A stretch of 64,000 nucleotides of DNA from positions 1,390,894 through 1,454,893 of the forward strand of contig OZ024891.1 in the NCBI GenBank assembly GCA_964017195.1, in the 5' to 3' direction. Below are positions 7,817-15,621 of this stretch, piece after piece; positions within the stretch are counted from its first letter, which is position 1; every line of letters starts with the position of its first letter. Below the pieces are notes generated by a model. It saw nothing but the letters and a program-made list of their open reading frames with translations, ran no database searches and was not told the origin of the DNA. Source of the stretch: Siderastrea radians. Lineage: Eukaryota; Cnidaria; Anthozoa; Scleractinia; Rhizangiidae. The position numbers and the translations under genes are program-made.

Positions 7817-8002
7817 ATGAAATCATATTGCGTGAAACAAAAAAAGGTCACTCTATGTGTACCAGGCAGTGAAAGATATGTAAAAGCCAAAAACGGGCGA
7901 ACCATGCTTAAATGTACTTGTGCAGAATGTGGAATCACTAAGACGAAATTTGTCAAACAATCGGGAAATGGGATAGCCCGTCGAAAGGGGCGGGCTTACT
8001 AG
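7817..8002 (+). CDS. Small zinc-ribbon protein, zero frame of zinc-ribbon/PLA2 fusion
   Basis: A 61-residue protein. An N-terminal Y-C-V-K-x-K-K is followed by K-N-G-R-T-M-L-K-C and C-A-E-C-G-I-T-K-T-K-F-V, a pattern like the small zinc-ribbon proteins (DUF5679 type) of other small dsDNA viruses. The E2 homologue (34179-34328) shares Y-C-V-K-x-K, N-R-K-L-L-K and C-A-S-C-G-I-T-K-T-R-F-V, but has GTG where the ATG should be. The frame ends at TAG 8000-8002. A GGGAAAT heptamer in the zero frame (7963-7969) would divert ribosomes into the PLA2 frame, so this is probably both a free protein and the N-terminus of a fusion. Confidence 0.7.
   Translation: MKSYCVKQKKVTLCVPGSERYVKAKNGRTMLKCTCAECGITKTKFVKQSGNGIARRKGRAY
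7963..7996 (+). promoter_or_regulatory. Candidate -1 ribosomal frameshift signal (E1)
   Basis: The zero frame reads tcG-GGA-AAT, giving slippery heptamer GGGAAAT at 7963-7969. A 5-nt spacer (GGGAT) follows, then a 6-bp GC-rich stem AGCCCG (7975-7980) with CGGGCT (7991-7996) and a 10-nt loop. A second heptamer-like site, A-AAG-GGG (7984-7990), lies in the loop. The -1 frame stays open into the PLA2 domain. E2 has GGGAAAC plus a hairpin at the equivalent place. Confidence 0.6.
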
Positions 8003-8664
8003 ATACAGTAGCATCAGCTGGTACTGATTTATTGATTCACCACGGTATTCCTTGGCTTGGAAAAAAGGCTGTTGAAATGGGAAGATATTATGGATCAGAA
8101 GCCTTGAGAAACCCAAAACTGCAGAAAAAGGCTATCGATTATGCTCTCGATAAGTTGAATCCAATGATTCAAAATGTCGGAAGTCAAGCTCTTGATCAAT
8201 TATCAACAAAAATCAGACCAAATAGAAAGTATAAAACCGACAGAAAGGATTTGGATGGCGCTGGTGTTGATATACATAAACTAATTGGGAAAATACCGAG
8301 ACCAAAAGCTGGATGGACTCCTGGAAAGTATAAATACATGGGGGCATATAACCCTCTCGATAAACAGTTAGAGTATGATAAAAACACTGGAGAGGTCACC
8401 AAGTGGCACGTACAACCTTACAATGAAGTTGATAGAATATCAGCTCATCATGATATTTGTTATGATATGGGGAAAAACAAAGGTGAATGTGACAGAAAAA
8501 TGGTCAAGTCATTAGATGAAATTCCTTATGGACAGATGCCAAAATGGGGACAAACAGCACGATTTCTAATCAACACGAAGCAGAAACTAGGTCTAGGTGT
8601 AAAACAAAGGAAGACAAAAAACGTGAAAGGCCGTCGAGTGAAGAAAACTGGCAAGAAAAATTAG
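7966..8664 (+). CDS. Phospholipase A2-like minor capsid protein (-1 frame product)
   Basis: The frame contains a parvovirus-type PLA2 signature: Y-N-P-L-D-K (calcium-loop region) near 8350, then D-R-I-S-A-H-H-D-I-C-Y-D near 8430-8465 with the catalytic H-D pair, and a downstream D-R-K-M-V-K helix. Such domains help virions breach endosomal membranes. The N-terminal part (G-L-L-D-T-V-A-S-A-G) and a G-R-Y-Y-x-S-E-A motif are conserved in E2. No ATG precedes this conserved segment in the frame; the only early non-ATG candidate is TTG at 8032. The proposed start of the frame is the -1 shift site. The C-terminus is strongly basic. It overlaps the integrase frame by 121 bp. Confidence 0.7.
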   Translation, partial: KWDSPSKGAGLLDTVASAGTDLLIHHGIPWLGKKAVEMGRYYGSEALRNPKLQKKAIDYALDKLNPMIQNVGSQALDQLSTKIRPNRKYKTDRKDLDGAGVDIHKLIGKIPRPKAGWTPGKYKYMGAYNPLDKQLEYDKNTGEVTKWHVQPYNEVDRISAHHDICYDMGKNKGECDRKMVKSLDEIPYGQMPKWGQTARFLINTKQKLGLGVKQRKTKNVKGRRVKKTGKKN

Positions 8665-9581
8665 CTGATGAATTACATAAACCAATAAAGCGTAAATTCA
8701 CTCGGCGGCGAGTAATTGTGAATCATAGTGACAAATTTTGGTGTTCAGATATCGTTGAGATGCAAAAATTTAGTCGATGGAACGCTGGCTACAGATATCT
8801 TCTAATGGTTCTTGATGTCTTCTCTAAATACGGTTGGATAGTCCCTTTAAAAGATAAAAAGGGTGAAACAGTTGCTAAGGCATTAAAAACAATATTCAAA
8901 GAGGGGCGTAAACCACAATATCTTTGGACAGACAAAGGCAAAGAGTATTACAATAAACATGTTAAGGAACTACTTGATAAAAATAAAATAACATTGTACT
9001 CAACTGAGAATGAAGAAAAGTCGTCGGTTTGTGAAAGATGGAACAGAACAATCAAAACCAAAATGTGGAAACAGTTTACTGTTCAAGGTAATACACAGTA
9101 TTTAGACATGCTACCTAAATTAGTGAAACAGTATAACAATACCAAACATTCAAGCACAAAGATGACACCTACAGAAGCAAGCAAAAAGAAGAATGAAGGA
9201 GTTGTTTACTTTAATTTGTATGGTGATATGCAAATATCAAAACAAAAACCAAAGTTCAAAGTAGGTGATAAGGTTAGAATAAGTAAGTATAAACGGAAAG
9301 TGTTTGATAAGGGCTATACACCAAATTGGTCTGAGGAAATTTTCAAAGTTAATGAAATACAACATACGAATCCAATCACATACAAACTAAAGGATCTCAG
9401 AGATGAAGACATTCAAGGGAGTTTTTATGAACCTGAATTACTTAAAGCTGAACAACAGGTATTCAGAATTGATAAAGTGATTCGGAGGGATTATAAGAAG
9501 AAACAGGCTCTTGTTAAATGGAAGGGATACAGTGATGAATTTAACAGTTGGGTTCCAATGAAGGATTTACAAATAATATAA
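8544..9581 (+). CDS. Retroviral-type integrase with C-terminal chromodomain
   Basis: A DDE integrase of 345 residues from the ATG at 8544. The acidic triad is in W-C-S-D-I (Asp69), L-W-T-D-K-G (Asp130) and V-C-E-R-W-N (Glu164), a spacing of 34. A C-terminal SH3-like segment (about 245-275) precedes a chromodomain (about 298-345, ending W-K-G-Y-x-x-x-x-N-S-W-V-P). This enzyme inserts the linear genome into the host chromosome. The first 40 residues overlap the PLA2 gene and look non-conserved, so the true start may be later or depend on frameshifting. Its sequence is unlike the E2 integrase. Confidence 0.9.
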   Translation: MGTNSTISNQHEAETRSRCKTKEDKKRERPSSEENWQEKLADELHKPIKRKFTRRRVIVNHSDKFWCSDIVEMQKFSRWNAGYRYLLMVLDVFSKYGWIVPLKDKKGETVAKALKTIFKEGRKPQYLWTDKGKEYYNKHVKELLDKNKITLYSTENEEKSSVCERWNRTIKTKMWKQFTVQGNTQYLDMLPKLVKQYNNTKHSSTKMTPTEASKKKNEGVVYFNLYGDMQISKQKPKFKVGDKVRISKYKRKVFDKGYTPNWSEEIFKVNEIQHTNPITYKLKDLRDEDIQGSFYEPELLKAEQQVFRIDKVIRRDYKKKQALVKWKGYSDEFNSWVPMKDLQII

Positions 9582-9590
9582 TATATACAT

Positions 9591-9863
9591 ATGGATACTG
9601 AAAAACAAGAATGGTATTGTGATATTTGCAACAAGAAATATAGTTCGAAGAGAAAGGAAAAACATCTTTTGACTCAAGTTCATAAAAAGAATAAAAAACG
9701 TCTTGAGCATGAGGAGGAACTTGAAGATTATGAAATACGTCGAGATGTACTAATGATGGAAAATATTGGAGATATGGATTTTTCAGGGTTCTTGAAAAAA
9801 CGTGTACTTGTTGATAAACAACTTAAAAAAGAATTCGGTCGAAATTACAAAGTCCCTGAATGA
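9591..9863 (+). CDS. Small C2H2 zinc-finger protein
   Basis: A 90-residue protein starting nine bases after the integrase stop, behind an AT-rich TATA-like leader. Residues 8-31 form one classical finger (W-Y-C-D-I-C, then H-L-L-T-Q-V-H), with C-x2-C-x12-H-x5-H spacing. A charged helix and an unassigned tail follow. No E2 equivalent was seen. A DNA- or RNA-binding regulatory role is inferred. Confidence 0.6.
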   Translation: MDTEKQEWYCDICNKKYSSKRKEKHLLTQVHKKNKKRLEHEEELEDYEIRRDVLMMENIGDMDFSGFLKKRVLVDKQLKKEFGRNYKVPE

Positions 9864-9914
9864 ATTTAAACGCATAAGCCAAAGTGATTTAAAAATAAAC
9901 ATATAGTATTATAT

Positions 9915-10127
9915 ATGGAAAATCAGAATCTTAAGAGAGGTCGAGGTAGACCAAAAATATATTTCACTGAAGAAGACAGAAAGGAGGCTTTAAAAAAAAG
10001 TAAAACAAAGTACATGCTGAATAAAGAATGGTATTGTGACGTTTGCAAAAATGGACGAAATTATACTCTTGCTGGCAAATGGATTCATTTCAAATCAAAA
10101 AAACACATCAAAAACGCTGAGAAATAA
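9915..10127 (+). CDS. AT-hook plus zinc-finger protein
   Basis: A 70-residue protein. Residues 7-14 match an AT-hook (K-R-G-R-G-R-P-K). Residues 38-64 form a C2H2-like finger starting W-Y-C-D-V-C and ending with H-x5-H. The finger core W-Y-C-D-x-C is shared with the preceding gene, suggesting duplication. AT-hooks bind AT-rich DNA such as this element's intergenic regions. It is preceded by TTTAAACGCA about 45 bp before the ATG, a sequence that recurs before the next genes. Confidence 0.55.
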   Translation: MENQNLKRGRGRPKIYFTEEDRKEALKKSKTKYMLNKEWYCDVCKNGRNYTLAGKWIHFKSKKHIKNAEK

Positions 10128-10131
10128 TACA

Positions 10132-10228
10132 GTTCAAAGGATTCATGCTTGGATCATTTGAATTCTCGACTATATTTAAACGCGGATTAAAAATATTTAA
10201 ATAATATTATAGTATAGTAATATATAGA
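10132..10228 (+). promoter_or_regulatory. Duplicated promoter block, copy 1
   Basis: The sequence from TTCAAAGGATTCATGCTTGG through TTTAAACGC to AGTAATATATAGAATG is repeated at 10545-10641 before the next gene. A related TTTAAACGC motif lies before 9915. It looks like an early-type promoter distinct from the TCTAA motif of the capsid genes. Confidence 0.5.
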
Positions 10229-10519
10229 ATGAAATTAAATGAGACAATGTTGAAAATCAATAGATTAGAACAAAAAATATCACGAATTAATGATGAAATA
10301 GATAAGAGATATAACCTAATTATTTGTAAATTTCGTAGAGACCTAATTATTTGTAAATTTCGTAGAGACTGTTATTTACCAGCAACACATCAACTAATTA
10401 CTGGTAAGTTTCCTAACTATGTAAAGACTATGATATGTGATAAATGTTCAGATAATATAGACAATTTAAACTGCTACCAACTTGATATTATGGGATTTGT
10501 TGACCTATATAAGTTATAA
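10229..10519 (+). CDS. Hypothetical coiled-coil protein with internal 27-bp duplication
   Basis: A 96-residue frame. The N-terminal 30 residues form a heptad-like helix, and the C-terminal half carries M-I-C-D-K-C. A perfect 27-bp tandem duplication (10315-10341 and 10342-10368) repeats N/D-L-I-I-C-K-F-R-R in frame, probably a recent slip. No homologue was recognized in E2. It is preceded by promoter block copy 1. Confidence 0.4.
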   Translation: MKLNETMLKINRLEQKISRINDEIDKRYNLIICKFRRDLIICKFRRDCYLPATHQLITGKFPNYVKTMICDKCSDNIDNLNCYQLDIMGFVDLYKL

Positions 10520-10544
10520 GTTATAAGTTACAATTACAGTTACA

Positions 10545-10641
10545 GTTCAAAGGATTCATGCTTGGATCATTTGAATTCTTGACCATACTTAAACGCAGAA
10601 TGAAAGTCATTTAAAATAAAAAACTTATAGTAATATATAGA
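10545..10641 (+). promoter_or_regulatory. Duplicated promoter block, copy 2
   Basis: A near-identical second copy of the block at 10132-10228, sharing TTCAAAGGATTCATGCTTGG, the TTAAACGC motif and the TAGTAATATATAGAATG start context. It drives the polymerase reading frame. Confidence 0.5.
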
Positions 10642-11403
10642 ATGAAAGAATCTAATCATATTAATATGGATAAAGCTAGTTTGAAGAAACTCAGCAAATC
10701 ACAACTTATTAAATTGCTTCTGAAGCAGGAGAATAAGAAACCAATTCAACAAAAAAGAAGACCAATACCAACACCTCGTAAGAGTGTCAAAGAAATGGTC
10801 AAGCAGTATGAAGATAATATTATTCAACCACCAGTCCCAGCACCAAGAACTAAGAAACCGGTTCCAACACCAAGAACCATAATAAAACAAACAGACAAAG
10901 CTTTAAAAGGTTTTGCCAAATCTTATGAAATTAACATAAGAAACAACAGAGACCCATTAGCTCAAATGCAAAATACACGAAACGGTGCAGAACGACAATT
11001 AACAACTTTGCTGAATGAAATGAAAGGCTTGAAATACGTTGAAACATTGAAAGTAACATTTGAAAAAATATCAGCTGATGTAATAGTCGAAAAGTCTGCA
11101 TATTTCAATAGTACAAGTCAAACAATAATCAATGAAATGGAAATTAATGAAGCATTACAAATGTCTAAACAAAATATCTTAAACAAGATAGCTCAATGGA
11201 TTTCTGAAGGATCAGGTTGGACGGTACAATCAGTTGATAGTCATTACCTAAACATTGTCAAATACGAACCTATGAAAGGATCCTCATATATCCAACTGCC
11301 TAACGAACTGAGAAATCCAAAAAAGGGGTTGATAAACATGAAAAATGAGGATAATGAATGTTTCAGATGGTGTCATATCAGGCACTTAAAACCAACAAGA
11401 TAA
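10642..11403 (+). CDS. PolB N-terminal domain, separated by a frame change
   Basis: A 253-residue frame. A Lys/Pro-rich start contains repeats of P-V/I-P-T/A-P-R, which could bind SH3-type partners. A globular part ends with L-P-N-E-L, N-E-D-N-E-C-F-R-W-C and H-I-R-H-L-x-P, the conserved lead-in to Maverick polymerases. The frame stops at TAA 11401-11403, while the frame one base on (codons from 11399) is open straight into the polymerase body. A single extra A near 11398 would account for it. The frame therefore looks like the disrupted N-terminus of one long PolB gene; a sequencing error is possible. Confidence 0.65.
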   Translation: MKESNHINMDKASLKKLSKSQLIKLLLKQENKKPIQQKRRPIPTPRKSVKEMVKQYEDNIIQPPVPAPRTKKPVPTPRTIIKQTDKALKGFAKSYEINIRNNRDPLAQMQNTRNGAERQLTTLLNEMKGLKYVETLKVTFEKISADVIVEKSAYFNSTSQTIINEMEINEALQMSKQNILNKIAQWISEGSGWTVQSVDSHYLNIVKYEPMKGSSYIQLPNELRNPKKGLINMKNEDNECFRWCHIRHLKPTR

Positions 11404-11596
11404 ATATCCTCAAAGAATAAAAAAATCTGACAAAGAATATGTCAATAAATTAGATTACTCAGGTGTTGAATTTCCAATAGCTGTCAAACATTACAATAGA
11501 ATCGAGAAGCAGAACAGTGTCAATATAAATGTATTCGGATACGAAAACAAACAGCCATATCCCATCTATGTTTCAAAAGAAAAGTATGAAGATCAT

Positions 11597-14359
11597 ATGG
11601 AACTACTTCTGGTAACTGAAAAAGAAAACAAGCATTATGTTCTTATAAAGGATTTTAATAGATTCATGTATAGCCAAACAAAACATGAACACAGGAAACA
11701 CTTTTGTATGCACTGTCTGCAATGTTTCAGTTCTGAAAGAGTATTAAGCAATCACAAAGATATTTGCATACAAGTGAACGGCACACAAGCAATTAAAATG
11801 CCTAACAAAGACAATAACATACTGAAATTCAACAACTTCCATAAACAGCAACCTGTACCATTTGTCATTTATGCCGATTTTGAGTCTATTTTAGAGAAGA
11901 TTCATGGATGCAAGCAAGACGGTAATAAATCATACACCGAAGCATACCAAACACATGCAGATTGTGGATTTGGTTATAAAGTAGTTTGTTGTTATGACGA
12001 CAAATATACAAAACCAATACAAATATACAGAGGTGAAAAGTCTGTATACAAATTCATGGAAAATATTTTAGAAGAAGTGAAATACTGCAAAAGAGTAATG
12101 AAAAAATATTTCAACAAACCATTAAGAATGACAGAAGAGAATGAACAGGAATTCAAAAAAGCTACAACATGCCACATCTGTGATAAAAAATATACTGAAA
12201 AAGACACTCGAGTGAGAGATCATTGTCATATTACAGGTAAATTTAGAGGTTCAGCTCACCAAGAATGTAATCTGAAACTTAGAATAAACCCAAAAGAAAT
12301 AAAAATTCCTGTCATATTTCACAATCTCAAAGGGTATGATTCTCATTTTATTATGCAAGAGATTGGAGCTATTGTTAAGAAACATACATATAAAAATAAG
12401 AAAGGAGAGGATAAACAAATGAATATCAATGCTATTCCAAACAATATGGAAAAATACATGGCTTTCATGATTGGTACAAATCTTACCTTCATTGATAGTT
12501 TCCAGTTTATGAGTTCAAGTTTGGATAAATTAGTCAGCAACTTACCAGCAGAAGCTTTAAAGTATACAAGCAAAAGATTCCAAAAAGAAAAATTAAATCT
12601 TATGGCACGAAAAGGTGTCTATCCATATGATTACATGGACAGTTTTGAGAAATTCAATAAAACAGAATTACCAACCAAAGAAGAATTTTACAGCATATTA
12701 AATAATGAGCATATTTCAGATGAAGATTATAGTCATGCTGAGAACGTGTGGAATACATTTAAATTAAAAACAATGGGTGAATACCATAATTTATATCTCG
12801 AGTCTGATATACTTCTATTAGCCGACGTGTTTGAAAACTTCCGAAAAATATGTCTTCAGTATTACAAATTAGACCCATGCCACTATTTCACATCACCTGG
12901 TTTGAGCTGGGACGCCATGTTGAAGATGACTAATATTCAATTGGAACTAATGACAGACATAGATATGTTTCAATTTATTGAAAAAGGCTCGCGTGGTGGT
13001 ATATCTTATATTGCTAACCGTTATGCTAAAGCGAATAACAAGTACATGAGTGAATATGATGAGAATATGCCGTCAAAATACATTATTTACCTTGATGCGA
13101 ATAATTTATACGGGTGGGCAATGAGTCAATATCTCCCTACTGGAGGTTTCAAATGGTTGACGGAAAAGCAGATTAATAAAATCAATTTAGCTCAGTATAA
13201 TGAAGACAGTAATAAAGGATTGTTAATAGAAGTCGATTTAGAATACCCGAAAGAGCTTCACGAACTGCATAACAGCTATCCATTAGCTGCTGAGAGAGTT
13301 TGTGTCAATAAAGATATGCTGTCTGAGTATTGTAAAACAATAGCTACAAAATACAATATATCGACAGGACTAGTACATAAATTAATTCCTACATTAAGCA
13401 ACAAAGAAAAATATGTTCTGCATTATAGAAACCTGCAACTGTACCTTGATCTTGGATTGAAAATAAACAAAGTCCATCGAGTTTTAGAATTCAATCAGTC
13501 GCCTTGGCTCAAACAATACATTCAATTCAATACACTGAAACGTACTCAAGCAAAAAATTCATTCGAAAAAGATTTCTTCAAACTTATGAATAACTCCGTT
13601 TTTGGAAAGACAATGGAAAACATAAGAAAGCGTGTTGATGTCCGACTTATCACAGATGAAAAGAAACTATTGAAAATGGTAAGTAAACCTACTTATGTAA
13701 GCAGCAAGATATTCAACAAAGATCTAGTTGCAGTGCATAAAATAAAAGAAACTCTCACTTTAAACAGGCCATCATATGTGGGAATGTGTATTCTCGATTT
13801 AAGCAAGACATTGATGTATGATTTCCATTATAACTACATAAAAGAAAAGTATGGAAACAAAGCCAAATTATTATTCACAGACACAGACTCATTAACATAT
13901 GAAATCGAAACCGATGATGTCTACAGAGACTTTTGGAATGACAAAGATCGATTTGACAACAGCGAATATCCAGAAAGCTCGCCTTATTTCGATAAGACAA
14001 ACAAGAAAGTAATTGGTAAATTCAAAGATGAAGCTTGCAGTATTCCAATAACAGAATTCATCGGTTTGCGATCAAAAATGTATAGCTACATAAAAGACAA
14101 TAATAAAGGCGGAAAAACAGCCAAAGGAATCAAGAAAAATATAATAAATAACAACATCAAACATACTGACTACAAAAATGTTTTATTAGAAAATAGACAA
14201 ATCCAACATACTATGAAAACTATTCGAAGCAGCAAACATCAACTAGGTAGTTACGAAATAAACAAAATATCACTAAGCTGCTTCGATGACAAAAGATATA
14301 TATTAACTAATGGAATAGAAAGTTTGGCTTATGGTCACTATTATATAAGTTCGAAATAA
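11597..14359 (+). CDS. Protein-primed family B DNA polymerase (PolB)
   Basis: 920 residues from the ATG at 11597, with the frame open back to about 11399. A C-M-H-C zinc-finger-like motif lies near residue 38. Exonuclease motifs are Y-A-D-F-E-S (near 92), H-N-L-K-G-Y-D-S-H-F (near 241) and Y-L-E-S-D-I-L-L-L-A-D-V-F (near 400). Polymerase motifs are A, L-D-A-N-N-L-Y-G-W (near 500), B, N-N-S-V-F-G-K-T (near 664), and C, F-T-D-T-D-S-L (near 760). All catalytic residues are present. The enzyme replicates the linear genome from terminal protein-primed ends. It is a different lineage from the E2 polymerase and lies on the same strand as the capsid block, whereas E2's is opposed. Confidence 0.93.
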   Translation: MELLLVTEKENKHYVLIKDFNRFMYSQTKHEHRKHFCMHCLQCFSSERVLSNHKDICIQVNGTQAIKMPNKDNNILKFNNFHKQQPVPFVIYADFESILEKIHGCKQDGNKSYTEAYQTHADCGFGYKVVCCYDDKYTKPIQIYRGEKSVYKFMENILEEVKYCKRVMKKYFNKPLRMTEENEQEFKKATTCHICDKKYTEKDTRVRDHCHITGKFRGSAHQECNLKLRINPKEIKIPVIFHNLKGYDSHFIMQEIGAIVKKHTYKNKKGEDKQMNINAIPNNMEKYMAFMIGTNLTFIDSFQFMSSSLDKLVSNLPAEALKYTSKRFQKEKLNLMARKGVYPYDYMDSFEKFNKTELPTKEEFYSILNNEHISDEDYSHAENVWNTFKLKTMGEYHNLYLESDILLLADVFENFRKICLQYYKLDPCHYFTSPGLSWDAMLKMTNIQLELMTDIDMFQFIEKGSRGGISYIANRYAKANNKYMSEYDENMPSKYIIYLDANNLYGWAMSQYLPTGGFKWLTEKQINKINLAQYNEDSNKGLLIEVDLEYPKELHELHNSYPLAAERVCVNKDMLSEYCKTIATKYNISTGLVHKLIPTLSNKEKYVLHYRNLQLYLDLGLKINKVHRVLEFNQSPWLKQYIQFNTLKRTQAKNSFEKDFFKLMNNSVFGKTMENIRKRVDVRLITDEKKLLKMVSKPTYVSSKIFNKDLVAVHKIKETLTLNRPSYVGMCILDLSKTLMYDFHYNYIKEKYGNKAKLLFTDTDSLTYEIETDDVYRDFWNDKDRFDNSEYPESSPYFDKTNKKVIGKFKDEACSIPITEFIGLRSKMYSYIKDNNKGGKTAKGIKKNIINNNIKHTDYKNVLLENRQIQHTMKTIRSSKHQLGSYEINKISLSCFDDKRYILTNGIESLAYGHYYISSK

Positions 14360-15547
14360 AATTAAAGTTCAAGCATCATTTCTTCTTCCTGTGGGGGTCG
14401 AAGTACAAGCTCAGAAGACGCTATTGTCTGAATATGACTCAAATCTTCTGGAAGCTTCTTCTACACTAAGAGGCATCTTGTCAACCGGAAGAAAATTTGG
14501 AAATTTTTATCAAAACTGAACTTTTTCTGATATTTTTACACGAAAAAGTAATTTATGGGTACGTTTTTAATTGGTCAATAGAGATCATATGATATCATGA
14601 CCTTGGAAAATGGCTGAGTCATTTCCTGTTTTCACCAGACATGTCCAGACTTGTTTCTGAGAAAAACTTCCTGCTTTTCCGAGAAAGACTTCCTGTGGTG
14701 TGGAATCACGTGATTGAATAATGCGTTGGATGCATCATGAGATACAACATATAGTATCCAAATCCAATCAATTCAGCCCATGTAATAAAATACATATAGT
14801 TACCCATAAAATGGAAACAGCATCGCAAAAAGAAACTTCCCCTCTTGATCGCTAAAGCGATCAATTCACTGCCTCACAAAAGCTCCGCTTTTGTTCCCCA
14901 ATGCTTAAAAAATGGATCTAGTATATAGTTATCCATAAAATGGAACCAGCGATCAATTCACTGCCTCACAAAAGCTCCGCTTTTGTTCCCCAATGCTTAA
15001 AAAATGGATCTAGTATATAGTTATCCATAAAATGACTCCATCACATAATGTCATCACATAATGTCATCACATAATAAAATCACATAATAAAAGCGTCCAT
15101 CGCTCTTAGCTCTTTGAGCTAAGAGCTCTTCCCACCTGACGGCGGGAAGAGCAAAAGCTCTTCCCGCCTGACGCTTTTTGCAATAACGACCCCCCCATCC
15201 CCGTGCTAAGTATTTGAATGTATTGCTACGCAATCATTCAAATACTTAGCATGCCGGGGGGTCTATTGCCGTGATTGAGCCATGTGATGGAATCATGTGA
15301 TGGAGCCATGTGATAAAATACATATAGAACCCCATTATGTCTCACGTGCCCTACGATTCATAGTCTCTACGAGACTAGAATCTACCCACGTGAGACCGCG
15401 ACGGAGCCTCACTCGCTACTTCGTAGCGACTTCCCGAGCCTGCTCGGCTCCTCACCATCACATAAAACCATGTGAAAAAACATATAGTTTTTCAAAAAAA
15501 TTATTCCAAAACATATAGTTTTCAAAAATGGTTCCATCTAATGGTGT
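14360..15547. other. E1 subterminal non-coding region rich in hairpins and repeats
   Basis: No credible gene was seen in these 1.2 kb. The region contains the 92-bp tandem duplication at 14857-15040; several short arrays based on ATCACATAAT or CATGTGAT (about 15030-15080 and 15280-15320, again near 15465); and strong hairpins such as GGCGGGAAGAGC with its complement (15141-15168), a TATTTGAAT inverted pair flanking 15228, and CTCACGTG/CACGTGAG arms (about 15342-15388). ACATATAGTT-like motifs recur. A role in replication or packaging at the right terminus is plausible. Confidence 0.6.
14857..15040 (+). repeat. 92-bp tandem direct repeat
   Basis: Two adjacent near-identical copies (14857-14948 and 14949-15040). 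Each contains GATCAATTCACTGCCTCACA, a small hairpin AAAAGC-TCC-GCTTTT, and TATATAGTTATCCATAAAATG. They sit within the E1 subterminal region. Confidence 0.8.
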
Positions 15548-15621
15548 AGTAGTTATAGAGTTGGCGGATTCTAGAACACTTTCGAAGAAAGTGGTCTAGA
15601 ACCGCCAACTCTATAACTACT
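15548..15621. repeat. Terminal hairpin of E1
   Basis: A 74-bp palindrome starting AGTAGTTATAGAGTTGGCGG and ending with its complement, with about 35-bp arms and a few-nucleotide loop. It occupies the outermost bases of E1 and begins with the 5-prime AG typical of Polinton ends. E2 has a 182-bp palindrome with a similar tip sequence. Confidence 0.75.

Larger units (their letters stand above)
1..15621. mobile_element. Maverick/Polinton (adintovirus-like) element E1, right part
   Basis: The block carries the diagnostic set of a Maverick: A32-like packaging ATPase, double-jelly-roll capsid, penton-like minor capsid, adenain-like protease, phospholipase A2 protein, retroviral-type integrase and protein-primed PolB. 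The window begins inside it, since the minus-strand gene at position 1 is cut. The right end is placed at 15621, the outer edge of a 74-bp palindrome whose tip (AGTAGTTATAGAG) resembles the tip of element E2. The next bases encode a LINE reverse-transcriptase tail, so the junction is convincing even though the partner end and target duplication cannot be seen. Nearly all genes are uninterrupted, so the insertion is young or purifying selection acted recently. Confidence 0.9.

Noticed and set aside
8624..8664. Possible second -1 frameshift from PLA2 into the integrase
   Set aside because: The frames overlap with a -1 offset, but no proper heptamer in phase was found, and E2 has another gene between PLA2 and integrase.
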